Shown: positions 61,255 to 64,000 of the stretch, piece by piece
Numbering within the stretch: the stretch's first letter is position 1
Layout: each line of letters begins with the position of its first letter
Assembly: GCA_017469425.1 (NCBI GenBank)
Contig: JAFUGJ010000101.1
Span: 16,523-80,522, forward strand
Direction: 5' to 3'
DNA from: Bacteroidales bacterium
GTDB lineage: Bacteria; Bacteroidota; Bacteroidia; Bacteroidales; UBA932
DNA length: 64,000 nt
The notes under the pieces: model-generated
What the model saw: the letters and a program-made list of their open reading frames with translations, nothing else
What the model was told of the DNA's origin: nothing
The model's database searches: none
Made by a program: the position numbers and the translations under genes

Positions 61255-61290
61255 AAACTATCGCTGGATTCCGGCGATAGTTTTTCTTTT
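61255..61290 (+). terminator. Terminator of pnp, palindrome R copy 5
   Basis: AAACTATCGC / GCGATAGTTT stem with loop TGGATTCCG, followed by TTCTTTT. The stem is the same as in the R repeats at 2285, 8485, 44382 and 47059, and the flank AATGCCTGATAATCAATCAG resembles that of copies 3 and 4. A second hairpin AGGCTGA-TTA-TCAGCCT precedes it (about 61229-61245). Confidence 0.85.
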
Positions 61291-61375
61291 AATGCCTGAT
61301 AATCAATCAGTTGAAAAAATCCGTGACACTAATGATTTTTTGCGTATATTTACGGTTGTTTAAGAAGTTGTTCAG

Positions 61376-62239
61376 ATGAAAAACAAGATTCTCATGGCAT
61401 TTGCTTTCTGGAGCTTCCTTTGCGGTTGCTCATTGGTCAAGGATATTGATGTTGATGCTTTTGCCCAGGCAGCCTCGGATGGGGCGAGGGTTCTGGATGT
61501 CCGAACTCCTGCGGAATATGAGGAAGGTTATATTCCCGGTGCCGCTAATGTGGACTGGAATGGAGAAGGTTTCATCTCCAAGGTGGATGCTATCTTTGAC
61601 GGTTCCGCACCTTTGTATATATATTGCCGCAGCGGACGCCGTAGTGCAGCGGCTGGCAAGGCGTTGGTCAAGGCGGGATATGAGGTTTTCAATCTTATAG
61701 GAGGATATGAGGCGTGGACTGCGGCAGGAAAGCGCATCGACCAGGATGCAAAATATGCTGCAAGCCTGATTCCGGCGGGCGAGTCCGTTCCGGATTTCGA
61801 ATTGAATGACATTGACGGCAAAGCCGTGAAACTGAGCGATTTCAGGGGCAAGAGCGTAGTGCTTGTATTCTGGGCTTCATGGTGCCCGGACTGCCGTGCC
61901 GAGATTCCTGAGCTCAAGGCAATGTATGCTGATGCCGACCCTGCCAAAGTGGAATTCGTATCCGTTTCGTTCGACAGGGAATTTGAAGCCCTCCGTTCTT
62001 TCGTGGCCGAAAACGAGCTTCCCGGGGTGCAGCTTTTCGACCCGGCGGGGAAAAAGGAATCTAAAGTAGGTGCCGACTTTGGCGTCAAGTGGATACCCTC
62101 GCTCTATCTTATCGATGCCGAAGGCAAAGTGCTGGTTTCCACCGTTATGGCTTGGAAGATTGCCGACGCCCTTAATGGCAGTATCCCTGTTTCATCCCGC
62201 ACCGGGGCGCTCTGCTCCGATGAAAGTTGCGCATTATGA
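61376..62239 (+). CDS. Rhodanese-thioredoxin (TlpA-like) fusion lipoprotein
   Basis: 287 aa. Signal FLCGC gives a lipoprotein (Cys near 18). Rhodanese domain (about 22-120) with active-site loop YCRSGRRSAAAG. TlpA-like thioredoxin domain (about 135-265) with FWASWCPDCRAEIPELK, both redox Cys intact. The fusion suggests sulfur-transfer or thiol-repair chemistry in the envelope. The C-terminus carries two more Cys (CSDESC). Overlaps the SDR gene by 4 bases. Confidence 0.88.
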   Translation: MKNKILMAFAFWSFLCGCSLVKDIDVDAFAQAASDGARVLDVRTPAEYEEGYIPGAANVDWNGEGFISKVDAIFDGSAPLYIYCRSGRRSAAAGKALVKAGYEVFNLIGGYEAWTAAGKRIDQDAKYAASLIPAGESVPDFELNDIDGKAVKLSDFRGKSVVLVFWASWCPDCRAEIPELKAMYADADPAKVEFVSVSFDREFEALRSFVAENELPGVQLFDPAGKKESKVGADFGVKWIPSLYLIDAEGKVLVSTVMAWKIADALNGSIPVSSRTGALCSDESCAL

Positions 62240-63048
62240 TAGTTTTCATAACCGGCGCGAGCAGCGGAATAGGATTTGATGCTGCCCGAAAACTCGCATC
62301 CCAGGGGCATAAAGTTTATGCCGGAGCCAGGCGTACCGACAGGTTGGAAGCCCTCAAGGAATACGGGGTAGTACCTTTATTTATAGATGTTACCGATGAT
62401 GTATCCTGCCAGGCTGCGGTGCGGCAGATTCTGGATGCCGAGGGCCGCATTGATGTTCTGGTGAACAATGCCGGATATGGATTTTATGGAGCAGTGGAAA
62501 ATGTGCCTATGGAGAATGCCCGCAACCAGCTGGATGTAAATGTTTTCGGCCTTGCACGGCTCTGTCAGCTCGTTCTTCCGTCCATGCGGGAGCAGGGGAG
62601 CGGACGCATTATCAACATCGCTTCCGTCGCCGGGCACATGAGCATGGCCTTCGGCGGATGGTATTGCGTGTCGAAGCATTCCGTGGAAGCGCTCAGCGAT
62701 GCCCTCCGCATGGAAGTGAAGCCCTTTGGCATAAAAGTATCGATTATCGAACCTGGGCCCATCCACACAGACTGGGGGCTTATCGCCGCCGACCACTTGG
62801 AAGAAACATCCGCAGGCACGGTCTATGAGACCTCGGCTGCGCGCACTGCCGCCGTTTTCCGCAAGGCATACGGTTCCACCATACTTCCGGAGCCTAAAGC
62901 GGTTACCAGAAAGATTTGCAGGGCCGTGAATTCCCGCAGGCCGCGCATCCGTTACCGTGCCGGATTCGGTGCAGGCCTCATCATCTTTGCCCATACCATC
63001 CTCCCTTCGCGCTGGTGGGATGCAATGATGAGAGTGATGTCCAAATAG
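62236..63048 (+). CDS. Short-chain dehydrogenase/reductase
   Basis: 270 aa. Classical SDR: TGASSGIGFDAA (cofactor loop near residue 6), NNAGYG, catalytic Ser in IINIASVAG, and YCVSKHS as YxxxK. ARRTDR after strand 2 suggests NADP(H). Substrate unknown. The C-terminus ends in a hydrophobic segment (AGLIIFAHTILPSRWW) that may touch the membrane. ATG overlaps the preceding stop (ATGA). Confidence 0.92.
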   Translation: MIVFITGASSGIGFDAARKLASQGHKVYAGARRTDRLEALKEYGVVPLFIDVTDDVSCQAAVRQILDAEGRIDVLVNNAGYGFYGAVENVPMENARNQLDVNVFGLARLCQLVLPSMREQGSGRIINIASVAGHMSMAFGGWYCVSKHSVEALSDALRMEVKPFGIKVSIIEPGPIHTDWGLIAADHLEETSAGTVYETSAARTAAVFRKAYGSTILPEPKAVTRKICRAVNSRRPRIRYRAGFGAGLIIFAHTILPSRWWDAMMRVMSK

Positions 63049-63078
63049 CCTTCCCTAACTGAAAATTTGTCACCTTTT

Positions 63079-63105
63079 CCTGCCAAAATGTTCATTTTCG
63101 GCAGG
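63079..63105. promoter_or_regulatory. Inverted repeat between the SDR and hsp20 genes
   Basis: CCTGCC-AAAAT and ATTTT-C-GGCAGG pair over 11 bases with one bulge. No T-run follows. Could be a terminator-like end of the SDR gene or an operator for hsp20, whose start is about 95 bases on. No perfect -7 box is visible there. Confidence 0.4.
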
Positions 63106-63198
63106 TGGTCCGCGCTTTGTATTTATGGAGTTGTCCTGCAGAGGACACGGCAAGATGGCAGGGTGGCCGGAAACCGTAACGATTAAAGTTTTTGAATT

Positions 63199-63630
63199 AT
63201 GTTACCTGTTCGTAGAACTGCAAATAGCTGGTTGCCGGACATTTTCAACGACTTCTTCGACAACAGCTGGATGGAAAGGACAAACTACACCGCTCCTGCC
63301 ATCAATGTAATAGAAAATGAAAAAGAGTATGATGTGGAACTCGCCGCTCCTGGCCTTACCAAAGACGATTTCCAGATTCACATCGACAACGAGGGCAAGC
63401 TCCGGATTACCATGGAAAAGAAGAGCGAAACCAAAGAAGGCCACAGGCATGGCCGCTACCTGCGCCGCGAATTCTCCTACGAGAAGTTTGCCCAGACCCT
63501 GCTCCTGCCCGACGATGTAGATCAGGAAAAGATTGAAGCCCGTATGGAAAACGGCGTGCTGAATGTGCATCTGCCCAAGCGCGAAAAGATTCAGTATCCC
63601 GAAACCGTGAAGCAGATTGACATTAAATAA
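63199..63630 (+). CDS. Small heat shock protein, Hsp20 family
   Basis: 143 aa. Begins MLPVRRTANSWLPDIFNDFFDN, then an alpha-crystallin domain (about 35-125) with YDVELAAPGLTKDDFQIHID and the conserved ARMENGVLNVHLPK end. ATP-independent holdase chaperone of stressed proteins. Single gene with its own terminator. Confidence 0.95.
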   Translation: MLPVRRTANSWLPDIFNDFFDNSWMERTNYTAPAINVIENEKEYDVELAAPGLTKDDFQIHIDNEGKLRITMEKKSETKEGHRHGRYLRREFSYEKFAQTLLLPDDVDQEKIEARMENGVLNVHLPKREKIQYPETVKQIDIK

Positions 63631-63678
63631 GGGTCTGCTCAGCTCTTTTAAACCTGACGGGCCTGTTCCGTTCTTGTT

Positions 63679-63711
63679 GAGGTCGACTAAAAAGGGTCGG
63701 CCTCTTTTTTT
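63679..63711 (+). terminator. Terminator of hsp20
   Basis: GAGGTCGAC pairs with GTCGGCCTC (one wobble), followed by seven T. Confidence 0.85.
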
Positions 63712-63723
63712 CAGTATATTAGC

Positions 63724-64000
63724 TTAAAGTCTTGCTATTTCTTCTTCACTGAGCCCGGTGAATTCACAGATATCGCTTATGTGAATCCCTTTTTTGAGCA
63801 TTTTACGGGCAATCTCGATACTTTTCTCTCCAGCGCCTTCGGCTCTGCCCTTCTCCAGTCCGGCATCGAAACCATCTTCGCGTCCGTAATCGTAATTGGC
63901 CTTGGCGATGTCTTCGCGTTCGTATTCATCGAGACCGGACTTGAAGTACTCCGTCCGCTCGGCGTCGGTCATTTTGTCGATGCGCAGCTTATCCATAATC
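63724..64000 (-). CDS. Rpn family PD-(D/E)XK nuclease/transposase, C-terminal part
   Basis: The frame is open to the right edge, so the nuclease domain lies outside. The visible 90-odd residues show the usual Rpn C-terminus: TEYFKSGLDEYEREDIAKANY, a Glu/Gly-rich linker (EDGFDAGLEKGRAEGAGEKS) and the tail IARKMLKKGIHISDICEFTGLSEEEI. Rpn (recombination-promoting nuclease) proteins are mobile-element-like and often multicopy in Bacteroidales. Confidence 0.8.
   Translation of the reverse strand, partial: IMDKLRIDKMTDAERTEYFKSGLDEYEREDIAKANYDYGREDGFDAGLEKGRAEGAGEKSIEIARKMLKKGIHISDICEFTGLSEEEIARL

Overview
The window is a chromosomal segment of a GC-rich member of the Bacteroidales (phylum Bacteroidota). 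The evidence is the promoter type (TTTG, about 20 bases, TAnnTTTG) seen upstream of many genes on both strands, the near absence of Shine-Dalgarno sites, and typical protein families: a collagen-like DUF4988/BACON lipoprotein with an M64 peptidase, an OprO/P porin, a PorT-like barrel, the debranching enzyme-GT4-GH57 glycogen set, and a DksA-like protein with a degraded zinc finger. I cannot fix the family or genus from the sequence alone.

Layout: 1-2.3 kb holds the end of an M3 peptidase and gpmA. 2.3-8.5 kb is an accessory block (a RhuM protein and a giant mosaic M64 protease lipoprotein) bracketed by two copies of a palindromic repeat, here called R. 8.6-21.8 kb is housekeeping: manA, two small envelope proteins, RNase R, a secreted phosphatase, a MATE pump, rsgA, a polyprenyl synthase, a zinc peptidase, engB, prs, der and xseA. 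21.9-31.9 kb is a tightly overlapping glycogen operon (xseB, branching enzyme, debranching enzyme, GT4, GH57, phosphorylase, ribF). 31.9-39.9 kb holds greA, a HIT protein, a thioredoxin-like lipoprotein, tsaB, cvpA, ileS, a DksA-like gene and lspA. 39.9-43.5 kb is a minus-strand group (an endonuclease-fold lipoprotein, an EF-hand membrane protein, an outer-membrane barrel).

43.7-47.1 kb is a tRNA-Ser with an accessory tail: a compact four-helix RNA-like element, an att-like repeat of the tRNA end, and an AT-rich two-gene cassette flanked by 155-base direct repeats that contain R. 48.3-56.2 kb is one long minus-strand gene run that looks like a phosphate or polyphosphate acquisition and control operon: a DUF47 (Pit accessory) protein, a PiT-like membrane domain fused to a LuxR-type HTH, an OprO/P porin, a lamin-tail lipoprotein, two adjacent triphosphate-tunnel proteins, an SLC13 anion transporter and MgtC. 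56.4-58.2 kb is cysK-cysE, preceded by a 27-residue leader peptide with three consecutive Cys codons and mutually exclusive antiterminator and terminator helices: a complete cysteine attenuator readable directly from the sequence. 58.4-64 kb holds rpsO, pnp, a rhodanese-thioredoxin lipoprotein, an SDR, hsp20 and the end of an Rpn-type nuclease gene.

The best candidates for undescribed biology are the cysteine leader-peptide attenuator, the PiT-like/LuxR fusion within its phosphate operon, the four-helix element next to tRNA-Ser, and the pairing of R repeats around accessory blocks.
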